From: Poa pratensis
Taxonomy: Eukaryota; Streptophyta; Magnoliopsida; Poales; Poaceae
DNA: 64,000 nucleotides
NCBI GenBank assembly: GCA_947311845.1
Contig: CAMZMU010000080.1
Coordinates: 15,013,444 to 15,077,443, forward strand
Direction of reading: 5' to 3'
The translations under genes and the position numbers were made by a program. Position 1 is the first letter of the stretch, and each line of letters opens with the position of its first letter. The notes below the pieces were generated by a model. It was not told the origin of the DNA. It did no database searches and worked only from the letters and a program-made list of their open reading frames with translations. Shown here in pieces: positions 11,504 to 26,499 of the stretch.

Positions 11504-14190
11504 CCCACGCTCAATTCCTAGTCTGTTCGCATAAGGTATGGTTGCATATGTATGCAGTTGCTACCTGCGCTTGATCGAATCCAGTAATTACTTTTTTCTT
11601 GCGGGGGAATCCAAGATTTGCTTGATCAATGGACAATCTGGTTTGTTTATTTCTTTATATGCTGTGAACCATTTCATTAGTATTAGTTCTAGTTTCTCTG
11701 AATTTGTATGCTATTTTGAGCTATTAAATAGAAATCCGTTTTGCTAAACAAAAATATTTATCTATAAGCTTTGTCATCCATCAAGAATGCAGAAAAGACA
11801 TCAATATTACAAAATTAATTTGTTCATGATTTTAATAGTTGTAGATCTTCTATTAATTAATAGCGATGTCATTTTTTGTATTGATATATGCAACGAGTAT
11901 AGAAAAAAAATTATACTTCATTTTGTTGAGCTACTATTGTCTTGTATTTTTCGCCACCCCTATAGTCAAATCCTGGATCCACCCCTGGCCATACTTGCAA
12001 TAGTGCCATCATGTTATGTAGGCAGCAGGATAGAGACCAGCTAGATGTTATCATTGACGATCTTCTGATAGGAAATCTCGCTTCACCGCCTAGCCGTTAA
12101 TCTTCTTACTCTCTCGCTATTTTGTCTTTCTAGTTGGACATGTTTATGCTATTGTCCCAATCGTCCCTTCCTTCTCTAGTTTTCCTTTGGGAGCACCCTA
12201 TTTATTTATTTCAGTGGATCGATCATACTCTTAAGATAGATACGACAATCAGCTAATTTTTGTGATATAACTTAAAACTAATGAAGAGATGAAATATGCA
12301 ACAAAATGAGATACAAATGCTACAAATTTATGTGAACTTTCATTGTGCTATTTTTTTTTGAATGTTTGCAAACCAATCTTATGGTTTTGACCAGCTTGGA
12401 CATTTCTCAGTTTGGTGCTCCTTCATTCCCCGTGAAAAACTTCACCACAAAAACTCTCTCATTCTTTTCCAGTGGTTAAACATTGATCCCATACATAATA
12501 ATTCCTAGGTTCTGCTATTAAAAAACAAATTTTGTTTTTAAGTTTTATAAATGTTGCTCGACTGAGCAAACTCCAAAATAGGAATAAATCCAAAAAAAAG
12601 TCAAATGAAAGCACATAATCCCACTCTTCCAACAAAAGGGAGAATTTGTGCACAAAAACAGCGGCTGGAAAACACATGTTTTCAGTGCTCTAAAGTCTAT
12701 CAGTTTTTTTTCCAGATTTTTTGCATGTAGAGGGGTAAAAAAATGCTCAAACTTTGATTTTTTCTTGATTTTTGGATCTGCGTGTTAAATATCAAAACTT
12801 GCGCGGTGAACAGCCACGTGTTGAAATAGCAAAACCAGTTTTTAAATTAGTATCAATTAAAAATCAAATGGGTAAAATTTGACACTTTATATTTTAAAAT
12901 AAAAAAGACCAGCCTAAAAAACTTGCTAGCAACAATAAGAAAAAACTTTATTAAAAAATAAAAGAAGAACAAAAGAAGAACCAAGAAGAGGCAAAGAAAA
13001 CATTTTGTTGTTCTTGTTTTGTAACGAGAACAAAAGAAAAGCAAAACAAACCAAATAAAGAGTCAAATTAAAAGGAGAAAAAACCAAATAAAAACAAGGA
13101 CGCTGCTACACGGTGCCCGGGCACTATTTGGTCTTACGCAGTGCCCCACCCGGAAATAGAACATGAAACAGCTAATCATGTATGTCCATTCCATAAAAGG
13201 AAAGCATTGGTCCCTCTCTGTTCCGTTCGCACCCAGCCCGCACCAGCCCTTTCCGACCCAGATTCCTTTCCCACGGCTTGTTGCCCCACCTCCCGCTCAT
13301 TTTCCTTCCCCAGTCTGGCCCCATTGCTAGTTCATAAAACTACACTTGTTACAGTAAGGTCCCATGTAAAACAGCACAACGACCAACTTTGCATGAAGAA
13401 AATGACATGTAGTGCAAATAATTTTTTTGTGGTATAATACATGTACCTGGTAGGATGTAAGAAACACAACTACACAAGTAACCTATGTGTATGTAGTTTC
13501 ATATATTTTATACATAGACAAACATACATAGACAACCAACGCCTTGGAACATCATGAAATTCAGTTTTTCAGTTGTAGTGAAACATGTGGTTTTCGGCAA
13601 AAGGTTCAAATAAAATGAAAGCCAATATCGCTGAACAACATATTGGTCTCTTCCTTCATATACTCTGCTGGGACTGATATATGCATCGTCAGTATTGCAG
13701 CCAAAAAAAACCATGGTTTCATCCTGTTGCATACATAAGAAGAAAATGCATTAGCTGATGTGTTGTAAATGTTATGTTGCAACTTGCAAAACAGGCAGAT
13801 AGTTAGATCCTTGTATCGACAAAAAAACTACATGTTTTATTCAACATACAGGCTTCTAAACTAAATTATTATATTGTGTATGATGAAATTGTGGACGAGG
13901 GAACAAAATGAGAACAATTCTGTTCGGTTTGTGCAAGTTGCCATTGTGCAAGATGGAACAAGTGACCCAATTCAGCTCAGCTTGTGCAAGTTGCCGTCGT
14001 GCAAGAACTTCGTTTTTATGCGAAAGTAAAGCATCAGTGTTATGTAAGAGAAAGAAGTTTATATGTAACAATACAACTAAAAGAAAGAAGTTCATTTTTA
14101 GGTTGCATACTGAAATATATGTACATCAAAATATAAAAAATAGCATGCACTCTGGTTACATCAGCCTATGCCCTATGGTGAGACTTGAGA
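11504..14190. other. intergenic, with one hAT-like terminus
   Basis: No gene is supported. At 11972-11987 CCTGGATCCACCCCTG resembles the 3' end of a hAT element, but I find no matching left end or duplication, so it is probably a remnant. The rest is AT-rich, with one CT-rich stretch at 13200-13320. Confidence 0.5.
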
Positions 14191-14990
14191 GAATCATCCT
14201 CTCATAAAATCATTAAACAACCAAATGTCTTTGTGAACAAAAATTTCTCTACCCCAACTTTTAGATGTATAATAGGTGACACATGATGTAAATATTTAGC
14301 GTGCAGTTAACACGAAGGGTACATCCTAATTAAGCATGGAAAAAGTTCATTTCCCCCAACTTTTAGATGTATAATTGATCACGCAGGATGTAAGAGTCTA
14401 GTCATAAGTAAACACATAAGTAAATCCTATGTTTTGTAGAAAGATAAAGGTATATCATAATTAAGCATGAAAAAATACCTTCCGGAACTCATAATGTATA
14501 ATGGATCTCGCAGAATGTAAGTATCTAGTATCCAGTAAACGCAAGGCTACATCCTAATTATGCATAAGAAACACCGAATCATCCTCTCATAAAATCATTA
14601 AACAACCAAATGTCTTTGTGAACAAAAATTTCTCTACCCCAACTTTTTGATGTATAATAGGTGACACATGATGTAAATATTTAGCGTGCAGTTAACACGA
14701 AGGGTACATCCTAATTAAGCATGGAAAAAGTTCATTTCCCCCAACTTTTAGATGTATAATTGATCACGCAGGATGTAAGAATCCATGCTTAAGTAAACAC
14801 ATAAGTAAATCCTATTTTTTGTTGATCTGCGAGATCTATTTTTTGTAGAAAGATAAAGGTATATCATAATTAAGCATGAAAAAATACATTCCGGAACTCA
14901 TAATGTATAATGGATCTCGCAGAATGTAAGTATCTAGTATCCAGTAAACGCAAGGCTACATCCTAATTATGCATAAGAAACACATTTTCC
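14191..14990. repeat. 385-bp tandem duplication
   Basis: GAATCATCCTCTCATAAAAT occurs at 14191 and again at 14576. About 385 bp are repeated in the same order, and the second copy carries a ~30-bp insertion near 14815-14850. Within each copy a shorter motif with TGTATAATGGATC and ATGTAAG recurs about every 100-130 bp, so the duplication sits on an older degenerate array. Confidence 0.9.
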
Positions 14991-15109
14991 CCAATTCCCC
15001 AACTTCTGGATGTATAATGGATCACACACGATGTAAGAAACTAATGTGAAATAAACACAAACTAATGTGCAATGAACACAAAGTTACATCATAAAAGTTT
15101 TTCCAGTAA

Positions 15110-15375
15110 CTTTTAGGTATATATGAAATCATAGTCATCACACAAGATGTAAGAATCTAGTGTGCGGTATACACAGTTAAATCCTCATTTAGCATGACAA
15201 GTACATCCCGCCACCATGGCGAAGCGAAATTTCACCTGTCACTTTTAGGTATATACGAAATCATAGTCGTCATGCACACAAGATGTAAGAATCTAGTGTG
15301 CGGTATACACAAAGTTAAATCCTAATTTAGCATGACAAGTACATCCCACCACCATGGTGAAGCGAACGCTCACCT
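15110..15375. repeat. ~130-bp tandem duplication continuing the array
   Basis: ACTTTTAGGTATATA followed by GAAATCATAGTC occurs at 15113 and 15240. The shared block continues through GAATCTAGTGTGCGGTATAC to a CACCATGG segment. It shares ATGTAAGAATCTAGTGTGC motifs with the array to its left. Confidence 0.85.
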
Positions 15376-16881
15376 TCCCTGAGATTGTTTGAGTGGAGGC
15401 GCAGCCGCTTAACGGCACCCACCTTGCACCGCCAGCACCCGATGAAAATACTCCAGGCCCTTCGCCTACTCGTCCAGCTTTGTCAAGCACTCCACCAACA
15501 GATCCAAAACCTACAAGCATAAAAAAAAGTTCCCCTCACTAAATTTGAACATAAACTACACCTACTGCCAAGTGAAAATAAAATTGATCTAAGCAATGGA
15601 ATTAAACAATAAAAAATACATCATATTGGCCATGCCATATGATGAATTGGTGTAAACACATCATGTTACGAAACAAGAATGAGGCAAATCTGCATTATGG
15701 GAAGCAAAAAATAATTCACACAATATATTGACTTGCTGAAACTACAAGTGACCTGATAAAAATGGAAGTAAACAAATCAAAACCTACATCGAATCGGTCA
15801 TACTCTACAAGAAATTTGTGTACATACAGCAGATGCATGTAACAAGTGACGGCTGAAAGTAAAACTACAACTACATTCTGAGCCGACAAAACCTTTAGAT
15901 AACCTACATTATCAAACTGTCGAAGTACAATATTTACCGTAGTGGCACTTATACACATTTTCTCATGAAAACTTGCATAACAACTCGGTGATGTAAATGC
16001 AGTTTCGAAATAATTGTTAGATAATTCTAGACGTAAAAGAAGATTCTACACCAAGTTGAAGTAAGTTACACCCCAACATTCCTTGCATCCATGCACGAAT
16101 ACTGGACTAAAAAACATTTTCATGGAGCATCTGATGTAAAATATTCTGGCTATGGCAAGAAAAAAATCAAGACCAGCTTACTTCAGTCTAATTAAAAACT
16201 ACATGCACTATGTTTCATATCTACATCAACCTAAGACTAAAATACATCCAATACATTTGATTTTTATTGATTGAAGATGGCTACGCCAAGTTGGCAACTG
16301 GTATAAGAAAAGGGTATGTACTTAGGTGGTGCTTGGTCTGCAAAATATGGTCTCATGAGGTCATCGTGGAACATTATTAGTAGTGAATATGATGGTCACT
16401 AGAGACTAGAGAGGCACCATCATAGTCCCAAAAGTTCTAAGACTACAGCGTAACGCATCTCACTCTGTTTCTTGCTTCCAGGATATAAGAATACTACTTT
16501 AACCAGAACCGAACTGGGGCAAAAGTGCAAATGGCAACTCGTTCCTGCCAAAATGAGACGAGCAGGTAGAACCATGAGAAGCATGCACTCGTTCCCGCCT
16601 GCACGCTAAAAATATAGATCCAAGTGAGACAACCTGATAATTGTTGATGAAAAAGGCCTCCCGAAATTTAGACACTACTTGAGTCTTCTTGGATATTTCC
16701 TTAAGTGCCTTGTTCATACCCAAATAAAAGCAGACGACAAGACTATGACAACAATCCACAAAAACATGCGTACTATGTGGAAGTTTCAGCTCACTATCAC
16801 GTACTGGTGATTTAATATAATTATTTCAAGCACGTACAAAAATCTGTTTCATCACAACAACCTTAAACTTGAAAGCTTATA
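15376..16881. other. intergenic, no gene seen
   Basis: Low-GC sequence with only short, unsupported ORFs. I recognise no domain, RNA gene or complete transposon. Confidence 0.5.
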
Positions 16882-17816
16882 GCATCTCCAACAACCATTA
16901 TATATTTGGCTAGGATTGCTAAAAACTGAAAATATAACAATTGTGTTCAACAGCCTTCGTATATTTAGCTAGGATTGCTAAAACTGAAAATATAACAATT
17001 GTGTCCAACAGCCTTTGTATATTTGGCAAGAATTGCTAAAAACTGAAAATATAACAATTGCTCCAACAACCTTTATATAAGTGATCTCCCCACAAATTTT
17101 AGGAAGCTTGTTATATTTGCACCCACATTTGGTATATTTGGAAAGTTTAGAGCCACTTGCTATATTCCCAAAATTAATGGGGAGAGGCCCAACCGCCTGC
17201 ACGCTGAAACTTCACCGCGGGTTACCCCTCCCGCCGGCACCGTCCCGCCGCCTCCCCCACTGCTATTTGCCCGCCGCCCCACCTCTTACCTTTTTCTGCC
17301 GGCGCAAGCGGCCCTGCCGCAAAATCAAGCCCCGCCTGTCTGCAGTCCCCCCGGCTAATTCAGACCAGAGGAGGTCGGCGCCAGTAATTCGTGGTGCGGG
17401 CAGCTCTGACGCGCACCAAGGTCCTCCCGGCCGTCCTTGGCCGCCCCACCTGTGACCTCTCACGTCCGCGAGCATGGCGGGTTCTTGTGCCACCGCCGTG
17501 AGCTTCCGGCGCCACCGTGTCGACCTCACCCCCCCCCCCCCTCCCACCCACCGTGGCGTCAAACGCCCCCGGACGCGCTCGCATCTACCGAGATGACCTC
17601 AAGCCGTTGATTTCGGCCACAACCATCCCTTGTCTCCGACCCGCCCACGAGGTGTTCGACAATTTGCCCACAAGCTCTAAACTTGGTATTCTAGTTTTGG
17701 ATTGCTATTATAGGTAGGCTAGCAAATCAAAACAAATCTTGCCTTAGTAAACCTTCTCTCTCCTCTTCCTACAAAAAGTTTTTAGCAATCCATTATACAA
17801 AGGCTGTTGGAAATGC
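16882..17816. mobile_element. TIR transposon-like element with GC-rich core
   Basis: The left end GCATCTCCAACAACC and the right end (reverse complement GCATTTCCAACAGCC) match and continue as inverted repeats for about 45 bp, including GGATTGCTAAAAACT on both arms. The left arm has three ~67-bp repeats (16890-17085) with CTGAAAATATAACAATTG. The core (17200-17650) is strongly GC-rich, unlike the arms. I could not find a clean target duplication. Superfamily is uncertain (Mutator-like or another TIR type). Confidence 0.6.
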
Positions 17817-18392
17817 ACTTACATACTAAATGTTACTGTTACACTTCATTTTTGTGATACAACGAGTTTATACCAGGAGATAATTAATCTTAGTTGAGGA
17901 AATTTTATGGAAAGATTTGTATTGTTCCCATAGGCATGAACATAAATGTTGAAGGTCAATCTCTACTTTTTCAATGCACACATTTTCAACTTCTCACTCA
18001 TCACCGTCCCGGTTTTCGACCTCCGCCGAACGTGATTCTGTGTAGGTCTAGTGCCAGAGGCCGCATTAAGTCTGAAGTCCCCGCAGCAAGAGGGACAAGT
18101 GGCCGCTATTGGCGCCGTCCGCCGAGCGGGTTTTACCTTCCGACGGCGACAACCGCGGCATGGACGGAGAGGGAGAGGAGGGCGGCCACAGCTAGGGTTT
18201 GGTCTGTTCCACCCCCCTAAGAGAGGGAGCGTTGTTTGAAACCAAAGCATGACATTGTTTTTTATTACTGTATAAACGTCTAAATACATGTAAATACGAT
18301 CGACCTTATTATAACAATCACAGTCGAACGTCATGCATATAGTAATCAGTATGTTTTAACAACCGGCCTGCAGGCCGGCACCGAGCCTATGG
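17817..18392. other. peroxidase 3' flank
   Basis: A GC-rich patch at 18010-18220 has open frames on both strands but no recognisable product. The 3' end of the peroxidase transcript probably lies in 18240-18392. Confidence 0.4.
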
Positions 18393-19676
18393 CTAATTCG
18401 GGGTCAGGCAGTCCCGGCGTATTTCGCCGTTGGCCGCCGTCTTGACCCCGACCCTGCCGAGCTTGATCATGGCGTTGGCGAAGTCGTAGAAGAAGGTGCC
18501 CTGGTGGTCGGCGTAGTAGTTCACCGTGCCGCGGGACTTTATGTCCGTGTAGAGCACCTGGTCGGAGCCCAGGAGGCCCTTGCCGGCCTGCAGGTTCTTG
18601 TAGTAGGAGTTGCCGAACACGGAGGGCGTGTCATCGAGGAAGGCGAAGGTCTGGCCGGCGCAGGTGCTCCGGAGCTTCGCGGCGAAGGCCGAGTCCATGG
18701 TAGGGTCCGCGCCGTTGGCGATCCTGCTCTTGAAGAAGGTGCAGTCCGCCGCGCCTAAGCTGTGGCCACCTGGATTCGTTGACGCGCAGTTTAAGGCGTT
18801 AAGTCGCGCGAGAGAGTCAACATATCGCCGGCGTGTGTTGCAAATGGAGTGCAGTGGAAGTGAGTGTGTGCATGATGAGATGTTGACAGAGTTCAGTTAC
18901 CTGATAGGGCGATCATGTCGGTCTGGGAGAGGCCTAATTTGGAGAAGAAGTTCTTGAGCTGGTCGAGGTTGAAGTCTACGTGCGGCAGCACGACGCTGTT
19001 CTTCGTCGAGATCCTGCGGTCCTGCCGTCGTACCTGCCCAGCTCCACCTGGTAGTACGGCCCTCCGCTCTGCAAAGTACAAACACATGGTCCATGGACGC
19101 AGAATATATGTGACTTCTTCACGCTCCGGCCGTTTCATTGGTGAAATTCAATTGCGAGCTGCTATATATGGCCTACCTGGTAGACGGATTCTCTTGCGGC
19201 GAGAGCGAGGATGTCGGCGCAGGACACCTTGTTACGGCATTGTGGGTTGCTGTCGACGGCAGCCTTGGCGTCCTGGATGGTCTTAAACCCCTCCGGCTTC
19301 AGCGACAGGTCGTCCGGGTTGTGCCGCTCGTCGTCGCCGCCGCTCGACTTGGCGATCATGATCGATGCATCACATCCCTGCACAACGAAAAGCTAGCGTG
19401 TCAGCTACTGGTACATGCATGCATGCATGAACGGCAAGAGAGAAGTTGCGTATGTACTCCGACGGCGCAGTCATGGAAGAAGAGTCTGAGCGCGGCGGGG
19501 CCGGAGATCACGGACTGGGTCCTGGACCGATTGACGGAGGTCCGGACAATGGTCTCCAGGTTGGGGCAGCTGCTGGCGTAGTAGTCCGTCCTCAGCTGTG
19601 CGGCGGCGAACGGCGAGAGGAGGGTAACGACGACGCCAACGACGAGGAAGGAGGATAACCACCCAAGGTTCGCCAT
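18393..19676 (-). pseudogene. class III peroxidase, four exons, frameshifted in exon 3
   Basis: Secretory plant peroxidases oxidise phenolics with H2O2 in the cell wall or vacuole. Exons by GT/AG and family match: 19676-19458, 19377-19177, 19068-18901, 18769-18393. A signal peptide ends near 'SPFAAA'. 'ALRLFFHDC' holds the distal His and 'GCDASI' follows across intron 1; 'SGGHSLG' in exon 4 holds the proximal His; the C-terminus is 'RRDCLTPN'. Intron positions are the classic three. Exon 3 has two near-identical 8-mers side by side (19013-19020, 19021-19028); the extra copy shifts the frame and gives TAG at 18978-18976. Removing 8 bp from the count restores the phase needed at the exon 3/4 junction. 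As written it lacks the proximal His, so it is probably a pseudogene or null allele. Confidence 0.88.
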
Positions 19677-19824
19677 GGATGATGCTTCAAATGCTTTGCG
19701 AAGACTGTTGCGTTGCGTGCAATTCTAGAAGTGTGGCTGGCCGACTAGCTAGCTAAGTAGCCACTGGTTTAGCTCGATCGAGGCGGTTTGAAAGTGCTGG
19801 GAGATGCCAGATATGGAGATTGCA

Positions 19825-19842
19825 CGTGGGCTTATATAGCCC
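19825..19842 (-). promoter_or_regulatory. TATA box of the peroxidase gene
   Basis: The minus strand reads GGGCTATATAAGCCC, about 155 bp upstream of the peroxidase ATG, a plausible distance for a TATA box plus 5' UTR. Confidence 0.6.
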
Positions 19843-22800
19843 AGAGCCCCAGATCGACTAAACAGGTCAAGACGTGGCTTCTCCCGTAATCAAACGATGG
19901 TCGTCTCTTGAAGTGTCAATGCAACTTCAGTCAGAAGACAAGCCTGCCGGGTGGCCCCAAGGGCACCCCTTTTTACAATATGGCACTTTTAATATTACAT
20001 CAGGGATTTTCTAAAAAGTTACAGTTTAGAACGTGATGACGTGACTTTTTTGTGACCAAATGCACTCATTTATTTAGTTGTGTGACCAGTTTTTCACGTT
20101 TTTCAGTTGTGTGACTTAATTACACATGCGGTATGAGTTGTGGTACCGCCAATGCCAATTACTCATTAATTTGCCACTTGGGGGTAACTAGGAGCCTAGG
20201 AGGTGATGCTCGTGCATGATGATCACAACTCATTTTAACTGTAACGTAGCCGCCGGAAATTCAGAACCAAGGAATCGGTTTTGAAGCTAAGTATGTTTCC
20301 CACGCTGACGTGTCTTTTCCATTACACTGCTTTTTACCAGCAGCCAGTACACTGGTCCCATAAAATAAATATGCCTTAGCAAATGGTACCAACAGAATGT
20401 TGGCGCCAACCTTCAGTTTTAAACAGTTTATCAATATGCTAAAACAACAAAGCCGCATGTTTCGTGTATTAAAACACAATCAATTTTAGCAGTTTGATCT
20501 TGCTAGGAGATGTGTGCAAATTATGAAAAAGGAAGGGAATGTGTGTGCTATGAAGGGCTAGAACTCAGGACAGCAATACCCTAAAATGCATTAATGTACT
20601 AAATGTTAGGACATTTTGTATTTGGATTTGCAAGAATTTTGTAGAGCAACAGGCAGAATCTTGGACTTTTCATCTAAGAAGAGGGGAAACGAACCGAAAA
20701 CCCCTAATCAGTGTCGGAGGAATAAGGGGTGCATGCTCAGCAAAAGCACGGCCAAGCTAGAGCAATCACCTCAATGTAAGTCATTCCCGTTCCATTGAAA
20801 GATTCGACTATTTATTTTTTCCACGAATTCAAAAGTATGGAAACGAAATGATTGTGGACTGAGGCTTAGCCCAGTCGCATAGGAGTAATGATACTCCCCA
20901 GCCCGCCCGCGTTCGAGTGCCCGTGCTTGCAGCGCGGTACGCACACACCAATTTCTCTTAATTAACAGTTTGAGGGGCTTCTTCCTTACGGTGTCACCTT
21001 TTTATGTAAAGGAAATGACCACTGCGTTGAAATCAAATGACCTAGGAAGCCCGCTTGATCAGCTCGTTTGCCCGTCAGATATGGTAGTGTTGGAGTGGCT
21101 CAGAATGTGTGCGAGATCCCCAGCGCGCTCCCAAGCCAGTACAACATTCTAGATGGTCATCGTGAAGGGACAGTCCTTACAAAGAAACAGTACAGTCCCA
21201 TGGCGCTCAGGAAGAGCTGACACGTCGGATCGTGCAGCCAGTTACAGACATCCATCTTATTAGTTGTTAGAAGTTTCCCATGTTGTCTGCAATTTAGGAT
21301 TTAGAAATGTCAATTAGGTAGCCTGGATATTTTCAAGCCCCAAATTGCACATAATTAAGTTCTACAACTCTATGGTTAAAAATGTGCAATCCGGTAGATT
21401 GCACATTTGTTTTATGACTGGTAAATCCTAAAGCTAATTTAGTGTAAGTTTGAGTCTGTAAACATGTTATTAAACGGTTTCAATATCACAGAAGGAGTTG
21501 CTCAGTGTGAACGGTTTCAACATAGCCATTTTTCAGAAAGATTCCGATTGTATTATATACTCATCGCACTACTACATGGCGGCTCAGAGTTTAGCTAGTA
21601 GAGTATTTCCTTGGTCCTTAGTATCTTGTTTCTTCAGTAATCCTTTGAACAGCCTGGTAATTCGCCACAGCTGAAGCAAGCTTGCGTTTCTTTATAATGG
21701 AATAGAAGACCTGCACTGCATTTTCCTTCGTCAAGCTGCCGCACATGCGTGCATACGTGGAGATGAGAATTCAGACTTTGGATGCCTAGCTGCGGAGTTA
21801 CTTCAGGGTGTGCGCCCAATCCTCGTGCACTGACTCAATGACATGGGCTGCCGCCGCATGATTCCAGCTCACGTGGCTTCCACTGGACCGTCGCTTCTCG
21901 GCGGGGCTTGACGATTTCACTGTCATCGCCTGTGTTGGTGTCGGTCAGCCGCTTGTCACGCTGCGTCAACTCCCCGGGCCAAGATCTCTGCGCACCGCGT
22001 CAGCCGATCCTTTCCCCGCCCCATTTTGACTCCTGATTGCTCACCGCCGTCGGCGCTCACGGAGGTAGGTGACATTTATGTCCATAGCCGGCGCTACGTC
22101 CCGTCTCCTTCATGCCCTTAGGCATACCAGTGTCATGTCTCAACCTCGTGCCCGGACTATTTGGGTTTCATTTTAAGAGGGAACATTGTCACTCACATTT
22201 CAGCTGAACTAAATATATCAATGTTATACAATGTTTAGAGAGATGGATAACTCTAGCTCAAGTTCGAGTGATTGTAAGATCGAATAGGCCGGCGATGAAT
22301 CTAACAGCCAGGATGAATCTTGGTCATCCTATGATAGTTTTACTCCCAAGGACGGCCGTCTTGGTTGGAACGAAGGTGATGTTGATAACATGAGTCACGT
22401 GTATGTTGGCTATTCTGTAAGGCAACCAACGACATGGCAATTTACATGTATTTTGCTTTAAAATTGTGTAGGTTGATGTTGTTGATCACTAAGTGTTGAT
22501 TTTACATTCATTTTTTATCTTTTTTAAATCAGAAAATTCTCAAAAGAATGATGATATTACTCTTCTAACCTGGCTCTTTTTTATAAAATTGGAAGCATAG
22601 TCCCGGGAGCCAAGACACCACTCCCTCCTTTCTACATGAAAATTTATAAGAACACAAGGTGGCTCAAATATTGACATGCATAACCAAATATTAATATTTT
22701 CAACTAAGGAGCACCGCTTATTGTCCCTCCTTTTTCTTCAGAACACAAATGACATGTGATCGTTAGATACTCCATTCGAAAATCTAGAAAAAAGGTATAT

Positions 22801-23300
22801 GACACGGGAAAGTCACTATGGAATGCGAGCTTCAGCAATCTCTATATTTAAAAAAAAAATCAAAAGTATCTTCATAAATTTTGAAAAAATGAAATATCTT
22901 AGATGTGGTCAAAGATGCATCCTACTAGCATGTAAAATCCCAATGTGAAATTATATGTATTATAGATTACACAAAAATGATAAAATCTTGTATATTTAAT
23001 TTTTTTGAAAGTGTGTACTAGGATCGACACACTTGTCATTTTTGCATAGCGCAGAATACAACGTATTTCAAACTGAAATTTTACACGTTTGTGTGATACA
23101 TTATTAACAACATGCAGATTTTTTTTCTGATTTTTAAATAGCATGATTTTGATTTATTTTTTTAATGAAGGGAGCACTAGGGTCCGGAGCAAGTAAATCT
23201 TTCTTTTTTGATAAAAGTAAATCTTCCCTCATATGGCATCTCTTTACTACCAAACGAACGTTGGAGTTTGGTGTGATGGTACTGCACCTGCGGCTCCACT
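19843..23300. other. intergenic, possible SINE remnant
   Basis: No gene is supported. Around 20870-20935 'TTAGCCCAGTCG' and 'GCGTTCGAGTGCCC' resemble pol III A and B boxes, so a tRNA-derived SINE remnant is possible. GC-rich sequence at 21840-22110 has no recognisable frame. The remainder is AT-rich. Confidence 0.4.
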
Positions 23301-23455
23301 TCTCAAGATAATTAGAGTCATGCCACTGCCATGGCTCTAGTTCCAACAGTCTCCTTCTTCCCCTCCCCGATAAATTCACATCCCTCCCTCTCTCGAGCAC
23401 GCACAGAATCCCTGAACCCCACGCGAGCTCTTCAAGAGGAACGGCAGCGGAGGAG

Positions 23456-24884
<1,429 letters not shown>

Positions 24885-26350
24885 TGGAATGGATAATCAT
24901 GTACAAAAACGCCTGTCGTGTGTCTCTTAGCCATCGAACTGGAGAATGGTTCGTCCATGTTGCTTTGTTATTTCAGACCCCTATGTATTATGTTCAAGTG
25001 AACTAGTAACTGAATAATGCACACGCCATGCTACTATATTTCCGTTCTTGCACTTTTTAATGTGTTTTTTAGATACACATGATACCATGACATCCCTCCA
25101 TAAATTATTTCGTATTACCTTCATACAAGGAATACAGAAACCCTATAGCCGAGTTGCACACAGTGCAGCGGCCTGGCGATGTGCCCTATTCGCCGCCACC
25201 TAAGGAAGCTACCTCCTTGTACCGCAGGAGCCCTCATGGCTGGATAGAAAGATTCGTAAAAGCCCTCATGGCTGGAGAGAATGATTCATAAAATGTTCGG
25301 ATTCTTACCATACGACAAGCATTTTACTAGCATGAATGTGAATTGTTTAAAGCAATATTTTTATCTAGATCAACAGTTTTTTCATTTAGAATTAACATGG
25401 ATACCCGAAAGGTGTTGCCAATTGGTAGATACACGATATATAACACATCGATAATTGATAATGAACCGGTTAAAGTCAAGAAAAGTGATACCTAGCGTAC
25501 TCCATGTCAAAGGAAGAATCTACATACAATCACCGTGCCTACGTCCCCCTGTGTCACGCGGAGATTCACATTAAACGCGTCTTGTGTAGTCAAACTGTTG
25601 CCGGAACGAGCTGCGCATACCCAAGCTTCAGGTGGTGGAGGGCCAAATGGGACACGATACTCCCTTCGTTTGTTTATAATTACGCTGCGTTCCGATTTTA
25701 GTGAAAGTCAAAATTTATAAAGTTTGACCAAGTATTTATTAAAAGTATCAACATATATAAAGCCAAATGCATATCATATTTATTAAAAGTATCAACATAT
25801 ACAAAATAAAGAGTTGATCAATTTTAGAAAGGGAAACCGGAACCAAACCCCATATATTGCGCGGTTAATTTACGGGAACCGGCAAAAACCACTCACGCCG
25901 TAAAAGGAATTAAGGCATATCTATTTTAAACGCTCGGGATCTATCAGGTGCGTTTAAATGCTTACATAAGCTAACATTACTCAGATGTACGAGGACGTTG
26001 AAAGCGTTGGGACTATATTGGCACTGATTAATTGGGATAGAAACCTTGAGGGATTTTAAGTGACGGGTTAAGGCATGTTGGCCAAGCAATCATGGAGAGG
26101 AGAAGTCATGCATGTGGGCAGATGGATTTTAGGGATCGAATGCATGCGCTGGATAGCATGAAGTTAAGTCAAACAAGCATATATTCGAGAGAAAAAAGGG
26201 CATGAGTGTTCACGACTTTATGGATTTTAATAGCCCAACCTTTGATTACCAAATATATGAATAGTAGATGGGACTTGGATATCCAAAGAGAGAAAGTAGT
26301 ATGCAAAATAAAAAGACTTGGTAAGTAAAATTTCCCTGCTTGTGTATATA
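24885..26350. other. RAB2-like 3' flank and Stowaway-like remnant
   Basis: At 25661 ACTCCCTTCGTTTGTTTATA resembles a Stowaway left terminus. It is followed by a doubled TATTTATTAAAAGTATCAAC segment (25733-25800), but no matching right end is visible. No gene is seen. Confidence 0.45.
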
Positions 26351-26499
26351 TTAGAGCATACTAATTGATACAACAAATATGTTTTGTATGTTGATAAAAT
26401 GATAACATTTGATAGATGGGACCAAATATTTTTTAACTACCTACAAACTATACACTACAAAACGGCAGAATAGGTAACCACCATGTTTTTTTTCATTTA

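Noticed and set aside
19021..19040. A 20-bp micro-intron in the peroxidase exon 3 that would bypass the frameshift
   Set aside because: GT and AG are present but plant introns of this length are not spliced.
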